This document shows positions 52,872-60,788 of a stretch of 64,000 nucleotides of DNA, one piece after another. Each line of letters opens with the position of its first letter. Position 1 is the first letter of the stretch. The translations under genes and the position numbers were made by a program. The notes under the pieces are model-generated. The model saw only the letters and a list, made by a program, of their open reading frames with translations, searched no databases and had not been told where the DNA came from. This stretch comes from Verrucomicrobiota bacterium (lineage in GTDB: Bacteria > Verrucomicrobiota > Verrucomicrobiia > Opitutales > Opitutaceae): assembly GCA_023399155.1 (NCBI GenBank), contig JAEWQP010000007.1, positions 85,608 through 149,607 of the forward strand, given 5' to 3'.

Positions 52872-53738
52872 ATGAATACGAAAGATCCTGAGCAGCTTCG
52901 CGCCGAAGTTCGGCGTCGCTATGGAGCGATCGCCGGGAGTCCTGGCGACGCCGGTCAGCCGGCCGACCGCGGCTCATGTTGCAGCGGGCCGGCGGGCGAC
53001 GCTGCCGCACCGGAACCGTGCGCCTGTGGCTGCACCGCCGAGGAGCAGGCGCGCACCCTCGGCTACTCCGAGGCGGAGATCGCCGCCGTGCCGGAGGGGG
53101 CGAACCTCGGGCTCGGCTGCGGCAATCCTGTCGCCATCGCGTCGCTCCAGCCCGGGCAGACCGTGCTCGATCTCGGCTCGGGGGCTGGGTTCGATGCCTT
53201 TCTGGCGGCTCGGGCCGTCGGCCCGGCGGGCCGGGTGATCGGCGTGGACATGACTCCGGAGATGCTGGCGAAGGCGCGCGCCAACGCGAAGGCCGCGGGT
53301 CTGGGCCACGTCGAGTTTCGCCTGGGCGAGATCGAGGCGTTGCCGGTGGCCGACGGAATCGTCGACGTGATCATCTCCAACTGCGTGATCAATCTTTGTC
53401 CCGACAAGCGGCCCGTGTATCGGGAGGCTTTCCGCGTGCTCAAGCCCGGCGGGCGGATCGCCGTGTCCGACGTGGTCGCGCGCGCCGCGTTGCCGGAAGC
53501 AGTCCGGGACGATCTGGCGCGGTACACCGGGTGCGTGGCGGGGGCGACGCCGCACGACGAATTGCTTGCGATCCTTTCCGAGACGGGCTTCACCGAGATC
53601 CTCGTGCGTCCGCGCGGGAACAGCGACGCCGTGATCGGAAGCTGGGATGCTTCGCTCGGCCTCGAGAAGCAGGTGTTTGCCGCCGAGGTAACGGCGCGCA
53701 AGCCGGCGATGACCCACTCAAGCTGTTGCTGCGGATGA
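52872..53738 (+). CDS. arsM: Arsenite S-adenosylmethionine methyltransferase
   Basis: 288 residues. Methylates As(III) to mono-, di- and trimethyl forms. SAM motif I is VLDLGSGAGFDAFLAARAVG, preceded by LGLGCGNPVAIASL, whose Cys is the first conserved arsenic-binding residue. The second is in IISNCVINLCPDK and the third in RYTGCVAGATPHDE. The N-terminus (GSCCSGP, CACGC) and C-terminus (SSCCCG) have additional Cys groups found in many bacterial ArsM. GGGAGG lies upstream at good spacing for ATG 52872, preferred over ATG 52854. The stop overlaps the next gene by 4 bp. It lies 19 bp after arsR. Confidence 0.93.
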   Translation: MNTKDPEQLRAEVRRRYGAIAGSPGDAGQPADRGSCCSGPAGDAAAPEPCACGCTAEEQARTLGYSEAEIAAVPEGANLGLGCGNPVAIASLQPGQTVLDLGSGAGFDAFLAARAVGPAGRVIGVDMTPEMLAKARANAKAAGLGHVEFRLGEIEALPVADGIVDVIISNCVINLCPDKRPVYREAFRVLKPGGRIAVSDVVARAALPEAVRDDLARYTGCVAGATPHDELLAILSETGFTEILVRPRGNSDAVIGSWDASLGLEKQVFAAEVTARKPAMTHSSCCCG

Positions 53739-54181
53739 ACGCGTCGACACCCCAGCGGGCGGACGTGGTCATCGTGCGTGCGATGACGGAGGCCGACCTT
53801 CCTGCGGCGCGCGAGTTGTGGGCGAGCGCCGAAGGCGTCGAACTCGCCGAAGGTGACAGCCTGGAGGAACTCGTCGTGTATCTGGGGCGCAACCCGGGGT
53901 CGAGCCATGTCGCGATCGAGGGGCCCCGGATGGTCGGTGCCGTGCTCGCGGGTCATGATGGACGGCGCGGGCTGGTCTACCATCTCGCCGTGGCGCCGAC
54001 CCACCGTGGACGCCGCGTGGGCCGGGAGCTCGTCGCGCGGTCGCTCGCCGCGCTCAAGGCGCAGGGCGTCACGCGCGTGCTCGGACTGGTCGCGCGCGAC
54101 AACCCCGCCGGCCGAGAATTCTGGATACGCTGCGGCTGGGAGCCGCTCGAGTTCGCCGAGCCTATCGCCGTCGACCTCTGA
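53735..54181 (+). CDS. GNAT-family acetyltransferase (possibly ArsN-like)
   Basis: 148 residues. The acetyl-CoA loop is VAPTHRGRRVGRELVARSLA, with the R-x-x-G-x-G/A arrangement, and the closing strand is ARDNPAGREFWIRCGWEPLE. Translationally coupled to arsM (ATGA overlap). ArsN acetyltransferases that detoxify phosphinothricin or related arsenic compounds are often found beside ars genes, but family membership at that level cannot be read here. Confidence 0.82.
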   Translation: MNASTPQRADVVIVRAMTEADLPAARELWASAEGVELAEGDSLEELVVYLGRNPGSSHVAIEGPRMVGAVLAGHDGRRGLVYHLAVAPTHRGRRVGRELVARSLAALKAQGVTRVLGLVARDNPAGREFWIRCGWEPLEFAEPIAVDL

Positions 54182-54186
54182 GGCGG

Positions 54187-54252
54187 CCCGGCCGGGTATT
54201 TTGGCCGGGACAGATCCCGAGTGCGGTGCCCGCGGTCCGCAGGGCGGACCGC
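54187..54252 (+). terminator. Two hairpins between the GNAT gene and the tRNA
   Basis: Stem 1: CCCGGCC (54187-54193) with GGCCGGG (54203-54209), loop GGGTATTTT. Stem 2: GCGGTCCGC (54232-54240) with GCGGACCGC (54244-54252), loop AGG. Neither is followed by a clear T run, so they are probable but unproven terminators. Confidence 0.5.
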
Positions 54253-54368
54253 ATGGGACGGCATTGCCGACGGCGCCGGGGATGCGCAGAAGTGCTTGAG
54301 ATCCGCGACGCCGCCCAGCAATGTGCGCGGACCGCCTGCCAGCTGAACAAGGAGGAGGCGGAGACTGC

Positions 54369-54444
54369 GGGCCCTTAGCTCAATGGTCAGAGCAGGGGAC
54401 TCATAATCCCTTGGTTCCGGGTTCGAATCCCGGAGGGCCCACCA
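54369..54444 (+). tRNA. tRNA-Ile(CAU), lysidine-type
   Basis: 76 nt including the encoded CCA (54442-54444). The acceptor stem pairs GGGCCCT with AGGGCCC. The anticodon loop CTCATAA has anticodon CAT, which would read as Met. However, the body (GCTCAATGGTCAGAGCAGGG, with the following ACTCATAATCC) closely follows E. coli tRNA-Ile2 (ileX), in which the CAU is converted by TilS to lysidine to read AUA. The T loop is GGTTCGAATCC. Initiator features (C1 mismatch, three GC pairs in the anticodon stem) are absent. Confidence 0.93.
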
Positions 54445-54451
54445 CCCCCAC

Positions 54452-54670
54452 CGCCGCGGCCACTGCACGGCGGTGCGCCTCGCCAGCTTCTTGCGGAGCA
54501 AGAAGCGAGAGATGGAGCGAAGCTCCTTTCCACCATCGCCGCGGCCACCGCACGGCGATGCGCCTCGCCAGCTTCTTGCGGAGCAAGAAGCGAGAGATGG
54601 AGCGAAGCTCCTTTCCCCCATCGCCGCGGCCACTGCACGGCGGTGCGCCTCGCCAGCTTCTTGCGGAGCG
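54452..54670. repeat. 85-bp tandem repeat with internal hairpins, about 2.6 copies
   Basis: Copies begin at 54452, 54537 and 54622, an exact 85-bp period; the third stops after about 48 bp. Each full copy holds a strong hairpin CTTCTTGC-GGA-GCAAGAAG, a smaller one GGAGC-GAA-GCTCC, and a GC-rich CGCCGCGGCCAC segment. The copies differ at few positions (ACTGCACGGCGG versus ACCGCACGGCGA). The array begins 8 bp after the tRNA CCA end. The 85-bp period is not a multiple of 3, and all frames break, so it is not protein. Confidence 0.9.
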
Positions 54671-54826
54671 GAGAATGAAGTTGTCGGGCATTTTCCTCGT
54701 TCGGCAGGGGCGACCGTTACGGTGAGCTGCGAGTCACCCTCCCGATCAGGATTGATGCGTGTGTCGCGAGTGCAGGGACCAATTTCCCTGCGGCGCTGAA
54801 GCGAGCGCCGGCTGCTTTCGAGCCGA

Positions 54827-55309
54827 TCACGATTTCGCGGCATCCCGTCGCGCGGCGAGTTCTTCGCTGGACGTGCGGAGGATTGCCTCGGATTCGCGGA
54901 GGAACCTGGTGATCGCCTTCAGCTCCGCGGTGCGGTAGTGCGCATGCAGCACTGCGGTTCGCTGCAGGAAGGGCTGGAAGAGCGGCCCCATCTCTTTGTG
55001 GACGCGATCCGGCACCGGCTCGAGTCGCACGCTCCGTCGGTCCTCCCGATCCGCCACGCGCCGCACGAATCCACGCGCTGCCAGACGATTGATGATCCCG
55101 GTAATCGCGCCCGTGGTGAAGCCGCTGCGCTCCGCGAGTTCGCCCGCGGTCATTACTCCTTCGCGGAGGAGCAGGTCGAGGCACTTGTGATCACTGCTGT
55201 TCAATCCCACGGCCTCGGCGATGAGCTGGTGAAACAAAACGGTGGCGGTGCTGACGGCGCGGCTCGCGGCGGCGAGTTCCTGGCGAAGGATGGCGAGAGA
55301 TTCAGGCAT
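54827..55309 (-). CDS. MarR-family regulator
   Basis: 160 residues. The winged helix spans 45-105: HKCLDLLLREGVMTAGELAE, RSGFTTGAITGIINRLAARG and the wing FVRRVADREDRRSVRLEP with the conserved DxR. N- and C-terminal helices form the dimer. It is divergent from the membrane-protein gene at 55365, and a palindrome in the 55-bp gap is its probable operator. MarR proteins commonly repress the divergent gene until a ligand binds. Confidence 0.9.
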   Translation of the reverse strand: MPESLAILRQELAAASRAVSTATVLFHQLIAEAVGLNSSDHKCLDLLLREGVMTAGELAERSGFTTGAITGIINRLAARGFVRRVADREDRRSVRLEPVPDRVHKEMGPLFQPFLQRTAVLHAHYRTAELKAITRFLRESEAILRTSSEELAARRDAAKS

Positions 55310-55334
55310 ACTAATCGACGACTGTGGCTTGTTT

Positions 55335-55353
55335 TATCTCACGAGGTAAGATA
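55335..55353. promoter_or_regulatory. MarR-type palindrome in the divergent promoter
   Basis: TATCTCAC-GAG-GTAAGATA, 8-bp arms with one mismatch and a 3-bp centre, in the short gap between the MarR gene and the divergent membrane-protein gene. Confidence 0.7.
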
Positions 55354-55364
55354 TTTGTCTAATC

Positions 55365-56393
55365 ATGACTACCGCGGATGTCCCTCAGGAGCAATCCTCG
55401 TCCCGCCGGCCATGGCTGGCGGTCGCGCTCTTCCTGCTGGCGCCCCTGATCGGTGAGTTCCTGCTCGGGAACCTGCCGGTGACCTGGCTCGGTGCGCTCG
55501 TCACGCTCGCACCGCTTTACGGGGGCGCGGCTGTCCTGATACGCGAACTCGCGCGGCGGGCAGGACGGGGTTGGCCGACGATGCTTCTCCTCGGCCTGGC
55601 CTACGCATGGATTGAAGAGGCGTTTGTCACCCAGTCACTGTTCAATCCCGACTATGTCGGCCTGCGTCTGCTGGACTTCGGGTACATTCCCAGCCTCGGT
55701 ATTGGGGCCTGGTGGACGGTGTTCGTTCTCGGCATCCATACGATCTGGAGCACGGCGGTCCCGATCGCGCTGATCGAAGGCTGGTCCGGGACAGCACCGG
55801 CTGGGACCCGGCCCTGGCTCGGCAGGTTCGGTCTCACCGTATTCGCGTTGCTCTTCGTCCTGGGCTGTGTCGTGACAACGGCGGTACACCCGCCGGGAAG
55901 CGTAGGTGTGTCGCCCGCACAGGGCGTGGTGAGCGGACTCATCGTCGTGTCGCTCGGATTCCTGGCGTTCCGGCTCCCGCGCCAGCGTCCGGCGAACCCG
56001 TCACGGCACAGGCGGGCGGCTCCACCTGCCTGGCTCGTGGGGCTTGCGACTTTGGGTCTGGGCTCGACGTTCATGCTGCTGGCGCTCATCCACGATGCGC
56101 TGCCTGCGGCGATGAGCGTGACCGCGATGATCGCCGTGCCTGGCATTGCGGGTTGTTTCCTGGCGATGGCCTCGCACCGGGCGGGCTGGAGTGCGACTCA
56201 CCGGCTGGCCGCTGCAGCAGGTTTCCTCCTGACGTATGTGTGGTACGGATTCGTGCAGGCTCCGTCGATAGGGACGACGTCGGCCGCCGTGAACATCGCG
56301 GGCGACCTCGTGTTCTCGACTGGCGCGATCGTGCTGCTTGGCGCGATCATCCGGCATCATCGGCGGAGTGGGGGCCGCGCGACGCCGCCATGA
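55365..56393 (+). CDS. Multi-pass membrane protein under MarR control
   Basis: 342 residues with about eight hydrophobic segments: WLAVALFLLAPLIGEFLL, WLGALVTLAPLYGGAAVLI, WPTMLLLGLAYAWIEEAF, WTVFVLGIHTIWSTAVPI, LTVFALLFVLGCVVTTAV, and three later ones. An EE pair in the third segment and a conserved-looking H in the fourth are reminiscent of CAAX-protease/Abi-like membrane proteins, but the motif set is incomplete. Function unknown. Its stop overlaps the next start (ATGA). Confidence 0.75.
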   Translation: MTTADVPQEQSSSRRPWLAVALFLLAPLIGEFLLGNLPVTWLGALVTLAPLYGGAAVLIRELARRAGRGWPTMLLLGLAYAWIEEAFVTQSLFNPDYVGLRLLDFGYIPSLGIGAWWTVFVLGIHTIWSTAVPIALIEGWSGTAPAGTRPWLGRFGLTVFALLFVLGCVVTTAVHPPGSVGVSPAQGVVSGLIVVSLGFLAFRLPRQRPANPSRHRRAAPPAWLVGLATLGLGSTFMLLALIHDALPAAMSVTAMIAVPGIAGCFLAMASHRAGWSATHRLAAAAGFLLTYVWYGFVQAPSIGTTSAAVNIAGDLVFSTGAIVLLGAIIRHHRRSGGRATPP

Positions 56394-56982
56394 GGGTGCG
56401 GCTGCGGCCGCCGGAACGTCCTGCGCGTTCTGGAGTGGTGGATACGGTGCGCTTCATGTGCGCGCATCCTGCGCCGGTCGCCGGGGTGTGTATGCTGGCA
56501 GCTGCAGCGCGCTTCGCTCAGGCCGGCTGGGCCGAGTCGCTACCGCCCGGGGGCTCGCTCGCCCTCGAACTCGTCGTCGCTGTCGCTCGACTGGCTCTCG
56601 TGCTCATCGCGGTAGGCGGGGGCGATCTCCGGCAGGGCATTCAGGCGGTGCGCGCTTTCGTTGCGCAACCTGAATCCGACCGCGCGGCGTGGTTTGTCCG
56701 TCTGGTGGAGCAGCCCGAAGTTCGTGGCGGCGGCTTCTGGTCGACGGGGTAGGGGTTCTCCTGATCGCCCTCCTGCTCAATCTGCTCATGGGACATCTAG
56801 CCGCTCTTACCACCGTCGTCGCGGGAATGGAGACGCTCGTGGAAACTCCGGAGGCCGCACGCTCGGCTACGTTTCTGTTCCTAAAGAACGTCTCGGTGAT
56901 CCCCGTGGTGCTGCTCGTTCAGGTCCGTCTCGTGATGCTCCTGGCACGCCAAGCACAGTCGACTGTCGCCGTACATGGGTAG
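56390..56982 (+). pseudogene. Frameshifted small membrane protein gene
   Basis: The gene starts with ATG overlapping the previous stop. Its first frame encodes about 120 residues (hydrophobic CAHPAPVAGVCMLAAAARFA and VVAVARLALVLIAVGGG; then ESDRAAWFVRLVEQPEVRGG) and stops at 56752. Frame -1 continues smoothly from about 56700 with VDGVGVLLIALLLNLLMGHL and KNVSVIPVVLLVQVRLVMLL to a stop at 56982. Together they make one plausible protein of about 195 residues with four membrane segments. The break may be a mutation, a read error or, less likely, a programmed shift. Two short overlapping genes (second start GTG 56689) is an alternative reading. Confidence 0.6.
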
Positions 56983-57162
56983 ATGTATTTTGGGTGCGGC
57001 GAGCGACATGGTCCTGAACCTTGCGCGGCTATGTCTCAGCGAAGTACGCTTCAGGATCGGCCTGCTTCAGCTTCTGGCGAAGCAGTTAGGATGCTTCCTT
57101 CCCGCGGTCCCTTCGGTGCGAGGCCTACTCCAAGTCCCGCAATGCGCAGTTAATCAGCCGGA

Positions 57163-57579
57163 TCATGCCGAGCGGGATGCAGCCTCGATGTCGCGCTTGC
57201 TTCGCAGCGCGATGGCCAGCCCTGCTGCGGCGACCCCGTCGAAGGCCGGGCAGAACTGCGGCCACCACTCAGGCACGCCGGGTTCGCGAGGACGTGACGG
57301 TGGAAGAGGTCGAAGATGCCATGTCCGGCGAGCGCCGCGACCACCAGCCAGCGGCTGCGCTTGTATCCGGCGAGCGCAACGGCGCAGAACCCCGCGGCGA
57401 CCGGGCACTCCACGGCGAGCGTCGTCGGTGTCACTCGCTCCGATCACGGCAAAGAGCACGTGGAACGAGGCGATCACGATCAGGACCGTTGGATAGAACG
57501 CCCGGTCCCGATCCAGTCCGGCCACGCGGGGCAGGAGCCAGACTGACATCGCGAGACCCACGCCGATCACGTAGGGCAT
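57163..57579 (-). pseudogene. Membrane protein remnant with two frameshifts
   Basis: Read on the minus strand, one frame gives MPYVIGVGLAMSVWLLPRVA and FYPTVLIVIASFHVLFAVIG. Near 57430 the sense continues in another frame (TTLAVECPVAAGFCAVALAG, WLVVAALAGHGIFDLFHRHV), and near 57280 it returns to the first (GVPEWWPQFCPAFDGVAAAG, LAIALRSKRDIEAA). Put together, this is a compact membrane protein of about 135 residues of a type I know from many genomes as hypothetical. Two compensating shifts make it non-functional as written, unless they are sequencing errors. Confidence 0.65.
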
Positions 57580-57726
57580 GCCGCACCGTGTGGGAACCCG
57601 AAGCCGCAAGCCTCGTTCTACTCGCCGATCATGCCGCACCTTCGTCTAGACGACGGTCGGGGCATCGCGACGCCGGACTCCGCGCGCGCACGGAGCCGGC
57701 GCGCGCGGCTTTGAGGCTCGAGTCCG

Positions 57727-57894
57727 CTACAGCCGCCGTCGGAATCCGCCGGCCAGGTAGATGATCAGCGCCACAAGCAGGATGAGTCCGAGGCCGCCAC
57801 CTCCGTAGGCGGGACCGCCGAGGTAATACCCTCCGCCTCCGAAGAGGACCAACAGGAGCAGAACAATCAAAAGAAGATTCATCCCCGTGAGCAT
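57727..57894 (-). CDS. Small hydrophobic membrane protein (DUF3309-like)
   Basis: 55 residues: MLTGMNLLLIVLLLLVLFGG, then a Gly/Tyr-rich turn (GGYYLGGPAYGGGG), then LGLILLVALIIYLAGG and the basic end FRRRL. Two short membrane segments joined by a Gly-rich loop match the DUF3309-type small proteins that are widespread, often in stress regulons. ATG 57882 (MNLLLIV) is an alternative start. The frame is intact even though the genes on both sides are broken. Confidence 0.72.
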   Translation of the reverse strand: MLTGMNLLLIVLLLLVLFGGGGYYLGGPAYGGGGLGLILLVALIIYLAGGFRRRL

Positions 57895-58059
57895 GCACCA
57901 AAGCGCGACGGAATTGCATCAGGCGCCAGTACTGCCGCGGTATCAGGCACGTTCAGGATGGGCAGCGGTCCGGGGGCTCGTCAGACCACGTGGCGATGCC
58001 GGGTCGTCGCTGCGCGCTATGCTGTCGCCGGGAGGACCGGAATCTGTTCTTTCCCGGTC

Positions 58060-58543
58060 GTGATCGTGCTACGTCCCACGCTGAAACTGGCGGCGCAGAT
58101 CGGGATCGCCTCTCTGGCCGAGGTGTATCCGGCGGAGGATCCGTCTACGGACTGGTGTGCGGCCATTCCAGGTGGGGCGGCAGCGATACCTGCTCTTTTC
58201 CCACACGAGATCGCTTTTTTCAACCGTTGTGCCACGACGTGGTATTGGAAACGTCCCTACGCTGCTCCAGGCTTTGCGCGGCTCGCTTTGGACCTCCCTC
58301 GGCGCAACAGGGCACACAGGACTGTTCGAACAGAAGCTGGCGCCGCATTTGGGCGAGTGCGTCATTGCGAGAAATCGCGATCGCTCCGTCGTGGGCTCGA
58401 TGAACGAACTGGCCTTCCTGGCCGAAGGGTACCTCGTGTCCGGAGAGCTGGATCTCGTCGAGGTTCATCGGCGCCTGAATCCAACGCCCATGGGCGCACT
58501 TCAGATGGATTCGCCGTGGCGAGCCTTCCACAACAGCCTGTGA
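58060..58543 (+). pseudogene. DUF6933-like gene with a frameshift
   Basis: Frame 1 from GTG 58060 reads IVLRPTLKLAAQIGIASLAE ... STDWCA, the N-terminal half of a DUF6933-type protein. Frame 2 from about 58157 continues with FQVGRQRYLLFSHTRSLFST, VVPRRGIGN and IARNRDRSVVGSMNELAFLA to the stop at 58543. The complete protein would have about 160 residues. The switch falls at about 58155-58165 in GGTGTGCGGCCATTCC. As written neither part alone makes a full domain. Confidence 0.7.
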
Positions 58544-58712
58544 CCATGGACGTGAACTGACAGAGCGCTGTGAGGGCCTTGTGGCGGCGATCGACGGAGG
58601 GGGATGCTTCCAGAACGGGCGGGAGACTCAAGATGGCCACACCCACGACGCACAGATGTCATCGTGGACGTCGTTGACGATGCAGCCGACCGACCGCTTT
58701 CGGGGAACATCG

Positions 58713-59792
58713 ATGACAACGGGCGACGCACGACTCGTGGCGAAGGCGTGGGTGCGCGAGAAACTGGGGCGTTTCCCGGAACTGGTCGGTGCCGTCCTGG
58801 CCGGGTCGACCCGTGCGCGCGCTTCGGATCTGCCGCACCCGGCTGGGTCGGACGTCGACATCTTCATCTTCGTCGACGCCAGGGTGCCATCGGACATTTG
58901 CGAGCCACACGGTCGCTTCGCTCCGCGCAAACTGGCCTTCCGCGGCCTGATCGTGGAGCCGTCTTTTCACGACGCGCGACGGATTGCCGACGCCCGGGAG
59001 GTGGCCGGCGACATGCACCTCGCGCCGGTCCTGGCGGAGCCCTGCATCCTGCTGGATCCATCCGGAAGGCTGGAATCGCTCGCCGCCGTCGTGGCTCCCG
59101 AGTTCCTCCGACGCCGTCATGCGCACCGACGACTGGCGCAGGCGTTGGAGTGGGCGTCGCCAGGCGATCCCTACGCCGCAGTTCCCGACGGACCGGCACT
59201 CGGCGCGGCGTGCTGGCGCAACGCTGCCCATGCTTTCTGCGTCATGCGATGCGCCATCGCGGTGCTGGTGGCCGGGCTTTCGCCCCCGACCACGCGACGA
59301 TCGTTGGTCGTCGCACGCGAGATCCTGCGGCGCGCGGGGCGGGAGGAAAACGCCGACGCACTCCTGCGCCTGCTGGGCAGCTTCGCGCTGTCGCGCCCCG
59401 AGGTCGAGGCCCTCGCCTCGGAGGCGGAGCGGGCCTACGACGCGGCGGTCGCGGTGCGGCGGACGCCGGTGGCGATGGACTGGAACGTGTCACCCGAGGC
59501 GCGCGACCTGGAGTGCGCCGCCGTTCGGGACATGATCGATGCCGGCCAGCACCGCGAAGCACTCTTCCAGCTCCTGCTGGTGCGGACGGTGGCGCAGGGC
59601 ATCGTTGAGAACGATGGCGGCGAGAGCCTCCGCGCGTCATCACGTGACGGATACGACCGGCTCCTCGCTGCGCTCGGTATCGGGGATGACGAGCGACTCC
59701 GCGCGCGCGGCGAGGAAGTCCGGGCCTTCATGCCCGCGCTCAGGGAATGCTGCGAGGCCGAGCTGGCCCGGGTCGCGGGGCTCTTCGACTGA
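58713..59792 (+). CDS. Nucleotidyltransferase-fold protein
   Basis: 359 residues. The N-terminal 120 residues fit the minimal nucleotidyltransferase fold: LVGAVLAGSTRARASDLPHP is followed by AGSDVDIFIFVD, which gives the G-S-x(n)-S-D-x-D metal site, and a third acidic position is likely in LIVEPSFHD. The C-terminal part is helical (ENADALLRLLGSFALSRPEV and similar) as in aminoglycoside-type or HI0073-like enzymes. GGGGAA precedes ATG 58713 at suitable distance. The target molecule is unknown. Confidence 0.75.
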   Translation: MTTGDARLVAKAWVREKLGRFPELVGAVLAGSTRARASDLPHPAGSDVDIFIFVDARVPSDICEPHGRFAPRKLAFRGLIVEPSFHDARRIADAREVAGDMHLAPVLAEPCILLDPSGRLESLAAVVAPEFLRRRHAHRRLAQALEWASPGDPYAAVPDGPALGAACWRNAAHAFCVMRCAIAVLVAGLSPPTTRRSLVVAREILRRAGREENADALLRLLGSFALSRPEVEALASEAERAYDAAVAVRRTPVAMDWNVSPEARDLECAAVRDMIDAGQHREALFQLLLVRTVAQGIVENDGGESLRASSRDGYDRLLAALGIGDDERLRARGEEVRAFMPALRECCEAELARVAGLFD

Positions 59793-59870
59793 GACGGGTA
59801 GGCTGAAACGTCCGAGAACTCCGGTCCGGCTCGTTGCCTTCCGCGTCGAGCCGCTTCCTGTGTCCGGCGC

Positions 59871-60578
59871 ATGACCCAAGCCAATCCAAGCGTCCCTTTC
59901 GACGAAGAGCGCGCTGCCTCGTACGATGCGCGGTTCGCGAAGCTCGTTCCGTTACGTGATGCCCTGCATCTGCTCATGACCATCGTGTTCGAGCCGCTGC
60001 CGGACGACGCGCGCGTGTTGTGTGTCGGCGTGGGCACCGGAGCCGAGCTGTTGGCGCTCGCGCGGCGCTTTCCGGGGTGGCGGTTCATGGCCGTCGACCC
60101 GTCGGCGGCCATGCTTGCCGTTTGCCGGCGGCGCGTGGCTGAGGCGGGGTTGGTCGGGCGATGCGAGTTTCACGCCGGCTTTGCAAGTGACCTGCCGGAT
60201 ACACGAGCCTATCACGCCGCCACTTCGATCCTAGTTTCGCAGTTCGTCCAGCCGCGGGCGGAGCGTGTGCAGTTCTTTCGCGAGATCCACCGGCGGCTGC
60301 TTGCCGGCGGGTGCCTGGTTTCGGCGGATTTATCGAGCGGTCCGGCGACGAGTCTCGAAGATCAGGGTTTGTTCCCGACGTGGCAGCGCCTGCTGCGTTC
60401 CTGCGATGCACCCGCGGCCGAGATCGAGGCGATGCTCGCCTCGTTGCGGCAGCACGTGGCGGTCGCGCCTGCCGCCGATGTGGCGGCGATCCTCGCGGAA
60501 GCCGGATTTTTCCGCCCGGCGCTTTTCTTCCAGAGCCTCCTGATCCACGCGTGGACGGCGCGGCGGGAGGATCCGTGA
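59871..60578 (+). CDS. Class I SAM-dependent methyltransferase
   Basis: 235 residues. Motif I is VLCVGVGTGAELLALARRFP, the acidic strand end is FMAVDPSAAMLAVC, and ATSILVSQFVQPRAERVQFF fits post-I/motif IV. The N-terminal FDEERAASYDARFAKLVPLR resembles CmoA-like and related small-molecule methyltransferases. Substrate unknown. It begins 78 bp after the nucleotidyltransferase-like gene. Confidence 0.85.
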   Translation: MTQANPSVPFDEERAASYDARFAKLVPLRDALHLLMTIVFEPLPDDARVLCVGVGTGAELLALARRFPGWRFMAVDPSAAMLAVCRRRVAEAGLVGRCEFHAGFASDLPDTRAYHAATSILVSQFVQPRAERVQFFREIHRRLLAGGCLVSADLSSGPATSLEDQGLFPTWQRLLRSCDAPAAEIEAMLASLRQHVAVAPAADVAAILAEAGFFRPALFFQSLLIHAWTARREDP

Positions 60579-60788
60579 CGGGAAGCGCCGCGCGATATCG
60601 CTTCAGCTCGGGGCCGGGAGAACCGGCTTCAGGGCCTGGCTGGCCGAAGGCGGATCTCGTCGGCGTGGCTCTCCGGAAGGTCGCGGCGGACGAAGTTCGC
60701 CACGCGTGTTTCCGGCTGTGCGGCCGTCCCATGATTTTGACTCGAACGATGCACATGCATGCGAGATCATCACAGAAATCTTCTGCTT

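Noticed and set aside
54369..54444. tRNA-Met (elongator or initiator)
   Set aside because: The anticodon is CAT but the body matches the Ile2 type; initiator features are absent.
54452..54670. CRISPR array
   Set aside because: The unit is 85 bp with no variable spacers, only 2.6 copies, and no cas genes are present.
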